Part shown: piece by piece, positions 23,846-31,221 of the stretch
How positions within the stretch are numbered: position 1 is the stretch's first letter
Layout of the letters: every line of letters starts with the position of its first letter
Assembly (NCBI RefSeq): GCF_030817075.1
Contig: NZ_JAUSYU010000001.1
Location: 1,798,001 to 1,862,000, forward strand
Direction of reading: 5' to 3'
DNA length: 64,000 nt
Origin: Arthrobacter sp. V1I9
Lineage (GTDB): Bacteria > Actinomycetota > Actinomycetes > Actinomycetales > Micrococcaceae
Notes under the pieces: model-generated
The model's input: only the letters and a program-made list of their open reading frames with translations
What the model was told of the DNA's origin: nothing
The model's database searches: none
Translations under genes and position numbers: made by a program

Positions 23846-24771
23846 GCGGGGTGGTCCTTCAGGAAGCGGCGGATGTAGCCGGCCGCGGGCTCCGGCGTCT
23901 CGTAGTGGATCAGATGGCCAACGCCCGGAATGACCTGAAGTTCGCCGTCGGGCAGCAGGGCGGCGAGCCGGTGCTGGTCCGGCAGCATGGCAATCTCGTC
24001 CTCCTCACCGGCGATGAGCAGCACCGGCAGGGTCAGGCTGCCGGCCACCTCGGCCACATGGCTGCTGACGGAGGCGGTGAACGATTCGAGGAGGCTGTCC
24101 CGGCTGGCAAACGCACTGAAGTAGGCGTGGTGCTGGCCGTGGATGAAGCGCCGGAGGTCCCGGTCGCCCGTCTTGGCCATGGTTTCGCTCATCACCCGGA
24201 CAATCGCGGGGCTGCGCAGCAGGGCAAGCCCAAGCGGGCGGGGCAGGCGGGCGGCAAGCCGGTAGTACAGCACGGCCAGCCTTGTCATCACTCCTTTGGG
24301 ACCTTCCAGCGCAGGCGCGGCGATGGGGTTGATGAGGACCAGGGGATTTACGGCGCCGGGATGGGCGGCCACGAAGTGGGCGGCAATGATGGATCCGAAG
24401 GAGTGCCCCAGCAGAACGGTGTCCGGCCCCAGGCCGAGGGCCGCCATGAACTCGGTGATGAACGCGCCGTAGCCCGGCACTGTGTGTTCACCGGACCCAA
24501 AAGCGTCTGAGCTGCCGAAGCCAGGCAGGTCCGGCATGATGATCCTCATCTCCGGAAGCTGATCGGCCACGCGAAGGAGTCCGTGGTGGTCGCCGCGGAA
24601 CCCGTGGATCACCAGGATGGTCCGGGTCCCAGGGGTCACCTGCACAGGCTCATAGGTCCAAAAGGCCACCTTCCCCCCTGCAAGCTGCAGGGATGAGTCG
24701 CGCGTACGGCCTGCCAGTTCCGGGCTGAAGAAGGCGGGCGCGGGGGACTGCCCCGGGGATGTGGTTTTCAT
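23842..24771 (-). CDS. Alpha/beta hydrolase
   Basis: A 309-aa alpha/beta hydrolase. The oxyanion segment VIHGFRGDHHG is near residue 55, PDLPGFGSSD near 80, and the nucleophile elbow LLGHSFGS places the catalytic Ser at 124. GEEDEIAML supplies the likely acid and VGHLIHYE the His, close to the C-terminus. The ATG at 24771 is chosen because the much longer upstream frame is only a shadow of the aldo/keto reductase gene. It lies 7 nt after that gene and overlaps the glycosyltransferase start. The substrate is unknown. Confidence 0.87.
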   Translation of the reverse strand: MKTTSPGQSPAPAFFSPELAGRTRDSSLQLAGGKVAFWTYEPVQVTPGTRTILVIHGFRGDHHGLLRVADQLPEMRIIMPDLPGFGSSDAFGSGEHTVPGYGAFITEFMAALGLGPDTVLLGHSFGSIIAAHFVAAHPGAVNPLVLINPIAAPALEGPKGVMTRLAVLYYRLAARLPRPLGLALLRSPAIVRVMSETMAKTGDRDLRRFIHGQHHAYFSAFASRDSLLESFTASVSSHVAEVAGSLTLPVLLIAGEEDEIAMLPDQHRLAALLPDGELQVIPGVGHLIHYETPEPAAGYIRRFLKDHPA

Positions 24772-24778
24772 ACAGATC

Positions 24779-25654
24779 CTAATTGACGTTATCCGGGTGG
24801 GAACCGGTGCGCTGTCCGCGGTCCAGCCCGGCGAGCGCATCCATGTCCCTGGCCGAGAGCTCGAAGCCGAAGACGTCCAGGTTTTCCCGGATGCGCGCCT
24901 CGGAGCTTGCCTTGGGGATGGCAATGTTTCCCAGTTGTATGTGCCAGCGGAGGATGATCTGCGCCGCTGTCCTGCCGTGTTCGGCGGCGCATGCCTGAAC
25001 GACCGGGTCGGCCAGCACGTGTCCGCGGCCCAGGGGGCTCCACGCTTCGGTCCTGATCCCGAGGTCATCGTGGATCTTCCGCAGTTCCTGCTGCTGGAGC
25101 CAGGGGTGCAACTCGATCTGGTTGACCGCAGGTGTTACCTCTGCCGTCTGCAGGAGCCGGTCAAGGTGTGCAGGCTGGAAGTTGCTGACACCGATGGCCC
25201 GCACCTTTCCCTCCCGGTAGAGCGTCTCCATGGCCCGGTAGGTTTCGGGAAACAGTCCGCGCCGGGGGCAGGGCCAATGGATGAGGTACATATCCACGTA
25301 GTCGAGGCCCAGGTTGACCATTGAGCTGTCGAACGCACGCAGGGTGGCGTCGTAGCCATGGTGGTCGTTCCATACCTTGGTGGTGACAAAGATGTCCTCC
25401 CGGGCGGGTGCAGGGAAAAGTTCACCGGAACCGCCGCTGCCCGGCTGCGTACCGGGCTCGGAACTGATGCCGCGCGCCACCCCCGACTCGTTTCCGTACA
25501 TGGCAGCGGTATCGAAGTGGCGGTACCCGGAACCGAGAGCCATGGCAACGAGTCCGGCCGCATCGGATGACGGCACCTTGTACAGGCCGTAGCCCAGTTG
25601 GTCGATCAGCACGCCGTTGTTCAGGCTCAGCCGCGGGGAGATCCTCATAGCCAT
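24779..25654 (-). CDS. Aldo/keto reductase
   Basis: NADPH-dependent oxidoreductase with a TIM-barrel fold, 291 aa. The catalytic tetrad is visible: Asp48 and Tyr53 in HFDTAAMYGNE, Lys93 in VTTKVWNDHHG, and His126 in MYLIHWPCP. AIGVSNFQPAHL and the C-terminal NIAIPKASSEARIREN block, which binds the NADP phosphate, fit the AKR5-like prokaryotic group. Between Tyr53 and Lys93 there is an extra Gly/Ser/Pro-rich stretch of roughly 18 residues. It starts 4 nt after the stop of the regulator gene, so both belong to one operon. Confidence 0.88.
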   Translation of the reverse strand: MAMRISPRLSLNNGVLIDQLGYGLYKVPSSDAAGLVAMALGSGYRHFDTAAMYGNESGVARGISSEPGTQPGSGGSGELFPAPAREDIFVTTKVWNDHHGYDATLRAFDSSMVNLGLDYVDMYLIHWPCPRRGLFPETYRAMETLYREGKVRAIGVSNFQPAHLDRLLQTAEVTPAVNQIELHPWLQQQELRKIHDDLGIRTEAWSPLGRGHVLADPVVQACAAEHGRTAAQIILRWHIQLGNIAIPKASSEARIRENLDVFGFELSARDMDALAGLDRGQRTGSHPDNVN

Positions 25655-25658
25655 GACT

Positions 25659-26652
25659 CTACCTACTTGCCACAGCCAGCCCCTCCAGTCCCACTAAGCG
25701 CCGCGCGGTGGCTTCGTCGAGGATCAGGTCCGTAGCGAGGCGCGCGGCCAGTGCGCCTTTGAGCCCGTTGATCTTGGAGACCCCGGAAACCACGCAGATC
25801 CTGCGGCGGACCTGCCGAAGTTCGGCGAGGGCCGGGCCGGTGGACCGTTCATTGAGGACGATCCCGTCCGAGGAACCGTCAGCACGGAAGAATACGGTTG
25901 CGACGTCGCCCACGACGTCGGACGTCGCCAGGGTGGTGAGGTCGCCCTCGTCCAGATATCCGCCGGCATAGACGTGGCTGGGGTAATCGGCGTCCACTGA
26001 TCCGACGCCGAAAATTGCGATGCTCATCTTCGCCTGGAGTTCAAGAATGCGCTGCACGCTGCGTTCATTCCACATGGCCGTTTTGGTGGCCGCGTGGTCG
26101 AAAAAGGCGGGTACCGGGAACTGTTCCACGCGCGCACCGTAGGCACTGCCGAAGCGGCGCATGATGTCGCTTGCGTAGGTAATGCCTGTTGTGTGCATAT
26201 TGCCGGCACCGTTCAACTGCACCACCACGCTGTCGTGGGTAATCTTCCTCGTCAGGTGCCGGCTGACGGCGCTGAGGGTGGAACCCCAGGCGACGCCGAT
26301 TATCGCATTGGAATCCACCAGCGGACCGATGGTGCGGGCCGCCTGCATCGCCACCCGGTCCAGGGTTTCAGCCTCATTAAGTGTTTCCACCACGGGCACA
26401 ACGTGGGCGTCAACCCCGTACCGGCGGCGGATCAGGCCCTCAAGCTCCGGTCCGGTGTCCAGGGGGTTGCGGATCTGGACCTGGACCAGTCCAGAGTCCC
26501 GGGGCCGAGGATAAGAGGCGTGAAACTGTGGAGCGGGATGTGCGCAGCTCGCGGGCGATGGCGTCCATGGTGAGGTCCTGCAGGTAATACATTTGTGCAG
26601 CTCGAAGGGCGTCAGCATGCCGGGAAGGGTCCACGGGAACTCCGTTCTGCAC
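25659..26652 (-). pseudogene. SorC/DeoR-type sugar-binding transcriptional regulator, frameshifted
   Basis: The helix-turn-helix half (HADALRAAQMYYLQDL, then MDAIARELRTSRSTVSRLL) and the effector-binding half (RDSGLVQVQIRNPLDTGPEL onward, with GVAWGSTLSAVSRHLT, ICVVSGVSKINGLKGAL and DEATARRLVGLEG) lie in different frames. The switch occurs near 26500-26503, where the minus strand reads TCGGCCCCGGGAC. Removing one C restores SSARDSGLVQVQI, the family sequence. The span is 994 nt, one more than a multiple of three. The start is uncertain: GTG 26652 is used here and GTG 26736 is also possible. It is divergent from glpD, so a role in glycerol control is plausible. It may be intact if the extra C is a sequencing error. 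Confidence 0.85.
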
Positions 26653-26653
26653 G

Positions 26654-26697
26654 TTTGTGCATATCGCTTGACTCCATTTTCCATTACTCCAAACAAT
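26654..26697 (+). promoter_or_regulatory. Putative glpD promoter with an adjacent candidate operator
   Basis: TTGACT (26668-26673) and AACAAT (26692-26697) are spaced by 18 nt, a plausible vegetative promoter reading into glpD. Immediately upstream, TTTGTGCATATCG (26654-26666) resembles TTTGTGCAGCTCG at 26592-26604 inside the regulator gene at 11 of 13 positions. The two could be operator half-elements for the divergent regulator. This is inference from position and similarity only. Confidence 0.35.
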
Positions 26698-26757
26698 AGT
26701 TGAGAACGGTGGATCACTTAGCTGTGTCCGCGCCACACAAAGCCCAAGGGAGTTGTT

Positions 26758-28572
26758 TTGGGACCCAAGGATTTACCTGCCCGCCCGGGAGCACCAAAAC
26801 CGGGAACCGAGCGCGCATCAGTGCACAACCTGCGGCTCCGTCCGCATGCCAAGGTGCTGGTGGTGGGTGGCGGGATCAACGGGGTGGGAACTTTCCGCGA
26901 CCTGGCCTTGCAGGGAGTGGACGTTGCACTCGTGGAACGCGGTGACTACTGCCAGGGGGCCAGCGGAGCGTCCTCGCACATGATTCACGGCGGCATCCGC
27001 TACCTCGAGAACGGCGAGTTCCGGCTGGTCCGGGAGTCAGTGGTGGAGCGCAACCGGCTGCTGCGGATCGCACCGCACTACGTCAAGCCCCTTCAGACCA
27101 CCATCCCCATCTTCAGTACCTTCTCGGGAGTGCTTGCGGCCCCGCTGCGTTTCCTCACCCACAAGCAGCAGGGGAAGCCCAAGGAGCGCGGCGCCTTCCT
27201 CATCAAGCTCGGACTCAGCCTGTATGACTCGTTTTCCCGCGACGGCGGCACGGTGCCACGGCACCAGTTCAGGGGCCGCCAACGCGCCCTCGCAGAACTT
27301 CCCGGCCTTCGTCCGGACGTCAAGTATGCGGCCACCTACTTTGATGCTTCCGTGCACAACCCCGAGCGGCTCACGCTCGATGTCCTGCAGGACGGCGAAA
27401 AAGCCGGCCGCGCATCCGGTACCAATGCCCAGGGCAGCACCGCCCGTGCCAGCAACTACCTGTCACTGATATCCATGACCGGCGAGCCCAACCGCGGCAC
27501 CGGCAGGGGCAGCACGGTCAGGCTGCGGGATGAGCTGACCGGTGAGGAGTTCAATTTCACCGCGGACGTCATCGTCAACACCACGGGCGCCTGGGTGGAC
27601 CTCACCAACGAAGCCATGGGAAGAACCTCCGCGTTCATGGGCGGTACCAGGGGTTCGCACATTGTGTTGGACCACCCGGAGCTCCTTGCCGCCTGCCGGG
27701 GACGTGAAATCTTCTTCGAGCACACCGACGGCCGGATCGTCCTCATCTATCCCATGGGGGACCGCGTCCTGGTCGGCACGACGGACGTGGACGCCGACAT
27801 GGCCCAGGACGCCGTCTGCACTGACGAGGAAATCGAGTACTTCTTCGAACTCATCGGCCACGTCTTCCCGACCATTGCCGTCAAGCGCGAACAGATTGTC
27901 TACACGTTCTCCGGTGTGCGGCCGCTGCCCCGCCATGACGCAACCCAGCCCGGATTCGTTTCACGGGATTACCGGATAGAGCGCCAGGGCCCGGGAAGCA
28001 GCACCGCCGGGGCGGGCGCCGTCGTTATGAGCCTGGTTGGAGGCAAGTGGACCACCTTCCGTGCACTGGCTGAACACCTCACCAACGACGTCCTCGCCGA
28101 ACTCGGCATGCAGCGGAAAGTCTCGACGGCGCAGCTCGCCATCGGCGGCGGCGCCGGCTTCCCCGCGGACGAGTCAGGCGTGCAGAAGTGGATCAAGGAG
28201 CACATGACGGACGGCCGCGACGCGGACCGGACCGCCGGGTTGCTGACCCGGTACGGAACGCGGGCGGAATCGGTCATGGCACACCTCGATGGCGGGCCGG
28301 ACCGCCTGCTGCACTCCACCCGCGAACTCAGTGTCCGTGAACTGGAGTTCATGGCGTCCCATGAGCAGGTTGGGCACCTCGTGGATGTCCTCATCCGCCG
28401 CACTTCCCTGGCCTTCCGCGGCCTTGTGACGGGAGAGCTGCTCAACGAGATGGCGGACGTACTCGCCGTTCCCTTGGGGTGGGATTCCGCAGCACGGGCA
28501 GCCGAGATCCGGCACGCGCAGGATGTGCTGCAGCGGTTCCACCGCGTAGAAACGCACAGCCTGGTCGCATAG
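26758..28572 (+). CDS. glpD: Glycerol-3-phosphate dehydrogenase (FAD-dependent, aerobic)
   Basis: Oxidises glycerol 3-phosphate to dihydroxyacetone phosphate and feeds electrons to quinone at the membrane; 604 aa. The FAD-binding VLVVGGGINGVGTFRDLAL near residue 35, ERGDYCQGASGASSHMIHGGIRYLE, and RGSHIVLDHPEL are typical. VGTTDVDADM and GVRPLPRHD are also conserved. A polar insertion of about 20 residues (GRASGTNAQGSTARASNYL) interrupts the middle. The TTG at 26758 is preferred because AAGGGAG precedes it; GTG 26821 is a possible shorter start. It is the first gene of glpD-glpF-glpK. Confidence 0.93.
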   Translation: MGPKDLPARPGAPKPGTERASVHNLRLRPHAKVLVVGGGINGVGTFRDLALQGVDVALVERGDYCQGASGASSHMIHGGIRYLENGEFRLVRESVVERNRLLRIAPHYVKPLQTTIPIFSTFSGVLAAPLRFLTHKQQGKPKERGAFLIKLGLSLYDSFSRDGGTVPRHQFRGRQRALAELPGLRPDVKYAATYFDASVHNPERLTLDVLQDGEKAGRASGTNAQGSTARASNYLSLISMTGEPNRGTGRGSTVRLRDELTGEEFNFTADVIVNTTGAWVDLTNEAMGRTSAFMGGTRGSHIVLDHPELLAACRGREIFFEHTDGRIVLIYPMGDRVLVGTTDVDADMAQDAVCTDEEIEYFFELIGHVFPTIAVKREQIVYTFSGVRPLPRHDATQPGFVSRDYRIERQGPGSSTAGAGAVVMSLVGGKWTTFRALAEHLTNDVLAELGMQRKVSTAQLAIGGGAGFPADESGVQKWIKEHMTDGRDADRTAGLLTRYGTRAESVMAHLDGGPDRLLHSTRELSVRELEFMASHEQVGHLVDVLIRRTSLAFRGLVTGELLNEMADVLAVPLGWDSAARAAEIRHAQDVLQRFHRVETHSLVA

Positions 28573-28585
28573 GACAGGCTGGCCG

Positions 28586-28607
28586 CCGGGGCGCTGGACC
28601 GCCCCGG
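28586..28607 (+). terminator. Intercistronic hairpin between glpD and glpF
   Basis: CCGGGGCG (28586-28593) and CGCCCCGG (28600-28607) form a perfect 8-bp stem with a 6-nt loop, 13 nt after the glpD stop. There is no U tract. It may act as a weak terminator or an RNA-stabilising element that sets glpF-glpK expression apart from glpD. Confidence 0.4.
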
Positions 28608-28661
28608 TCCACGGTCCTTCAACCCGCGAAGGACTGACAACAGAAAATAGAGGAGTCAAAG

Positions 28662-29411
28662 ATGTCTCTTGGAATTGTTTTCCTTTCCGAAGTCTTCGGA
28701 ACGGCGATGCTGACCCTGCTGGGTTGCGGTGTCGTCGCCAACGTTGCCCTGCGGGGAACCAAAGGCAACAGCGGCGGGTTCCTGATGGTCACCTGGGGAT
28801 GGGGTGTTGCAGTTTTCGCGGGTGTCTATGTGGCCGCGAGGTCCGGCGCGCACCTTAACCCGGCGGTGACGCTTGGCCTGCTCGCAAACGGAGCCGAGGA
28901 ATACGCCCCTGACGTTCCCGTGGATTTCGCGTCAACGCTGACCTACATCGGCGGGGAACTTCTGGGCGCGTTCCTCGGCGCCGTCGTTTGCTGGCTCGCC
29001 TACAAGCAGCATTTCGACGCCGAGGAGGAAGTTGCCAGCAAGCTCGCCGTTTTCTCCACGGGCCCGGCCATCCGTTCCACCCCGTGGAACCTGGTCACCG
29101 AAATCATCGGCACCTTCGTACTCGTGTTCGTTATCCTCACCTTCGGCGGGACGCCCTCCGGCCTGGGACCGCTGGCCGTTGCACTGCTGGTTGTCGGCAT
29201 CGGTGTATCCCTCGGCGGCCCGACGGGCTACGCCATCAACCCCGCCCGCGACCTCGGTCCGCGCATCGCCCACGCCCTGCTGCCCATCAGGGGCAAGGGC
29301 TCCAGCGACTGGGGCTATTCCTGGATTCCCGTGGTTGGGCCGATTGTCGGCGGCGTCCTGGGCGGCGTTGTAGCGCGGCTGGTCCCGATCATTGCCACAG
29401 CAGCAGCCTGA
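28662..29411 (+). CDS. glpF: Glycerol uptake facilitator (MIP/aquaglyceroporin)
   Basis: A 249-aa channel with six membrane helices. Both half-helix NPA motifs are present: SGAHLNPAVTLG near residue 65 and YAINPARDLGPRI near 190. The Asp after the second NPA (NPARD) is the residue associated with glycerol-conducting rather than water-only channels. The ATG follows AGAGGAGTCAAAG. It lies between glpD and glpK, fitting glycerol uptake followed by phosphorylation. Confidence 0.94.
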   Translation: MSLGIVFLSEVFGTAMLTLLGCGVVANVALRGTKGNSGGFLMVTWGWGVAVFAGVYVAARSGAHLNPAVTLGLLANGAEEYAPDVPVDFASTLTYIGGELLGAFLGAVVCWLAYKQHFDAEEEVASKLAVFSTGPAIRSTPWNLVTEIIGTFVLVFVILTFGGTPSGLGPLAVALLVVGIGVSLGGPTGYAINPARDLGPRIAHALLPIRGKGSSDWGYSWIPVVGPIVGGVLGGVVARLVPIIATAAA

Positions 29412-29465
29412 CCTCCCACCTAAGCCACTGCCAAAAACAGCACCGACACAGACAAGGACGTCACC

Positions 29466-30980
29466 ATGAGCCAGTACGTAATCGCCATCGACCAGGGAAC
29501 CACCAGCACCCGCGCCATCATTTTTGACCACAGCGGCAGCATCGTCTCCTCCGGCCAGATGGAACACGAACAGATCTTCCCCAAGGCGGGGTGGGTGGAA
29601 CACGATCCCGCCGAAATCTGGAACAACACCCGCGAGGTCATCGCCTCCGCCCTCTCCAAGGCCAGCCTGACGCGGCATGATGTTGCCGCCGTCGGCATCA
29701 CCAACCAGCGCGAAACTGCCGTGGTGTGGGACAAGACCACCGGCGAAGCCATCTACAACGCCATCGTGTGGCAGGACACCCGCACCCAGGACATCGTGGA
29801 CGAGCTGGCGAGGGACGGGGGAGCGGACCGGTTCAAGCAGAAGGTCGGCCTTCCGCTGGCCACCTATTTCTCCGGCACCAAGATCAAGTGGATCCTGGAT
29901 AACGTGGAGGGCGCCCGGCAGAAGGCTGAAGCGGGCGACCTGGTCTTTGGCAACACTGACGCCTGGGTCCTGTGGAACCTCACCGGCGGGGTGGACGGCG
30001 GTGTCCACGTCACCGATGTGACCAACGCGTCGCGCACGCTGTTCATGGATCTGGACACGCTGCAGTGGGATGAGGAAATCCTCGGCATCTTCGGCGTTCC
30101 GCGGTCCATGATGCCGGAGATCAAGTCCTCTTCCGAGGTTTACGGCACGGTCCACACCTCGCAGCTTCTGCGCGAGGTTCCCGTGGCGGGCATCCTCGGC
30201 GACCAGCAGGCAGCCACCTTCGGCCAGGCCGCGTTCCAGACCGGTGAAGCCAAAAACACCTACGGAACCGGCTGCTTCCTGATCTTCAACACCGGTGAGG
30301 AAATCATCCATTCGAAGAACGGGTTGCTGACCACGGTCGGCTACAAGCTCGGCGACGCGGCACCCCACTACGCACTGGAAGGCTCCATCGCTGTCACCGG
30401 CTCGCTGATCCAGTGGCTGCGGGACAACCTGGGCATGATCAGCAGCGCCCCGGAAGTGGAAACCCTCGCTGCGTCCGTCAAGGACAACGGCGGCGTGTAC
30501 ATCGTCCCGGCGTTCTCCGGGCTCTTTGCACCGTATTGGCGTTCCGACGCCCGGGGCGCAATTGTGGGTCTCACCCGGTTCGTCAACAAGAGCCACATTG
30601 CCCGGGCAGCGCTGGAAGCCACGGCGTTCCAGACCCGCGAGGTGCTCGACGCCGTCAACGCCGACTCAGGCGTTCCGCTCTCGGAGTTGAAGGTCGACGG
30701 CGGCATGGTGGCCAACGATGCGCTGATGCAGTTCCAGGCGGACATCCTTGGCGTTCCCGTGATCCGGCCGAAGGTGGTGGAGACCACCGCCCTGGGCGCG
30801 GCCTATGCCGCCGGCCTCGCTGTCGGTTTCTGGAAGGACCTCGGCGAACTGTCCTCCAACTGGTCCGAGGACAAGCGCTGGGAACCCCAGCTGGACCAGG
30901 CCGAACAGGACCGCCAGATGCGGCAGTGGAAGAAGGCCGTCACGAAGTCCATGGATTGGGTAGACGCGGACGTGCGGTAG
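29466..30980 (+). CDS. glpK: Glycerol kinase
   Basis: Phosphorylates glycerol to glycerol 3-phosphate, trapping it in the cell; 504 aa, FGGY family. The N-terminal phosphate-binding [15 protein letters not shown] is at about residues 7-21. The glycerol-site residues lie in NQRETAVVW and [17 protein letters not shown] carries the catalytic Asp region, and the C-terminal [16 protein letters not shown] is the FGGY signature. The ATG follows AAGGACGTCACC. It lies 54 nt after glpF. Confidence 0.96.
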   Translation: MSQYVIAIDQGTTSTRAIIFDHSGSIVSSGQMEHEQIFPKAGWVEHDPAEIWNNTREVIASALSKASLTRHDVAAVGITNQRETAVVWDKTTGEAIYNAIVWQDTRTQDIVDELARDGGADRFKQKVGLPLATYFSGTKIKWILDNVEGARQKAEAGDLVFGNTDAWVLWNLTGGVDGGVHVTDVTNASRTLFMDLDTLQWDEEILGIFGVPRSMMPEIKSSSEVYGTVHTSQLLREVPVAGILGDQQAATFGQAAFQTGEAKNTYGTGCFLIFNTGEEIIHSKNGLLTTVGYKLGDAAPHYALEGSIAVTGSLIQWLRDNLGMISSAPEVETLAASVKDNGGVYIVPAFSGLFAPYWRSDARGAIVGLTRFVNKSHIARAALEATAFQTREVLDAVNADSGVPLSELKVDGGMVANDALMQFQADILGVPVIRPKVVETTALGAAYAAGLAVGFWKDLGELSSNWSEDKRWEPQLDQAEQDRQMRQWKKAVTKSMDWVDADVR

Positions 30981-30995
30981 ATCCTCACGACTCCC

Positions 30996-31127
30996 AAAAA
31001 GGGCCAGAGACTCCCCGCCCGTCCCCTGCTGCTCCCAACACTCGCAAGCTCGTGTCGGGGCCCTCGCAGCAGTGGGCCCCTCACGAGTGCCCACCACACC
31101 ATGGCGGGGGAGCCTCTGGCCCTTTTT
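30996..31127. repeat. Large nested palindromic element after glpK
   Basis: The outer arms are 30996-31019 and 31103-31127. They begin and end with AAAAAGGGCCAGAG and CTCTGGCCCTTTTT and pair over 24 bp with one bulge and one mismatch. Inside is a second hairpin: CTCGTG (31049-31054) and GGGGCCC (31057-31063) pair with GGGCCCC (31074-31080) and CACGAG (31082-31087) around a 10-nt loop. The right outer arm ends in T5, so it can work as a terminator for glpK, and the left arm gives T5 on the other strand for the convergent gene. The size and nesting suggest a dispersed intergenic repeat rather than a simple terminator. Confidence 0.7.
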
Positions 31128-31221
31128 GTTCACCGGGTCAACTTGGCCCTCGTGGCTGTGAGGTTAGGGGGCCGCCTCCCTTGCTATTTCTCTGTGCCGC
31201 CTTCACAAGCGGCGGGGTTCC

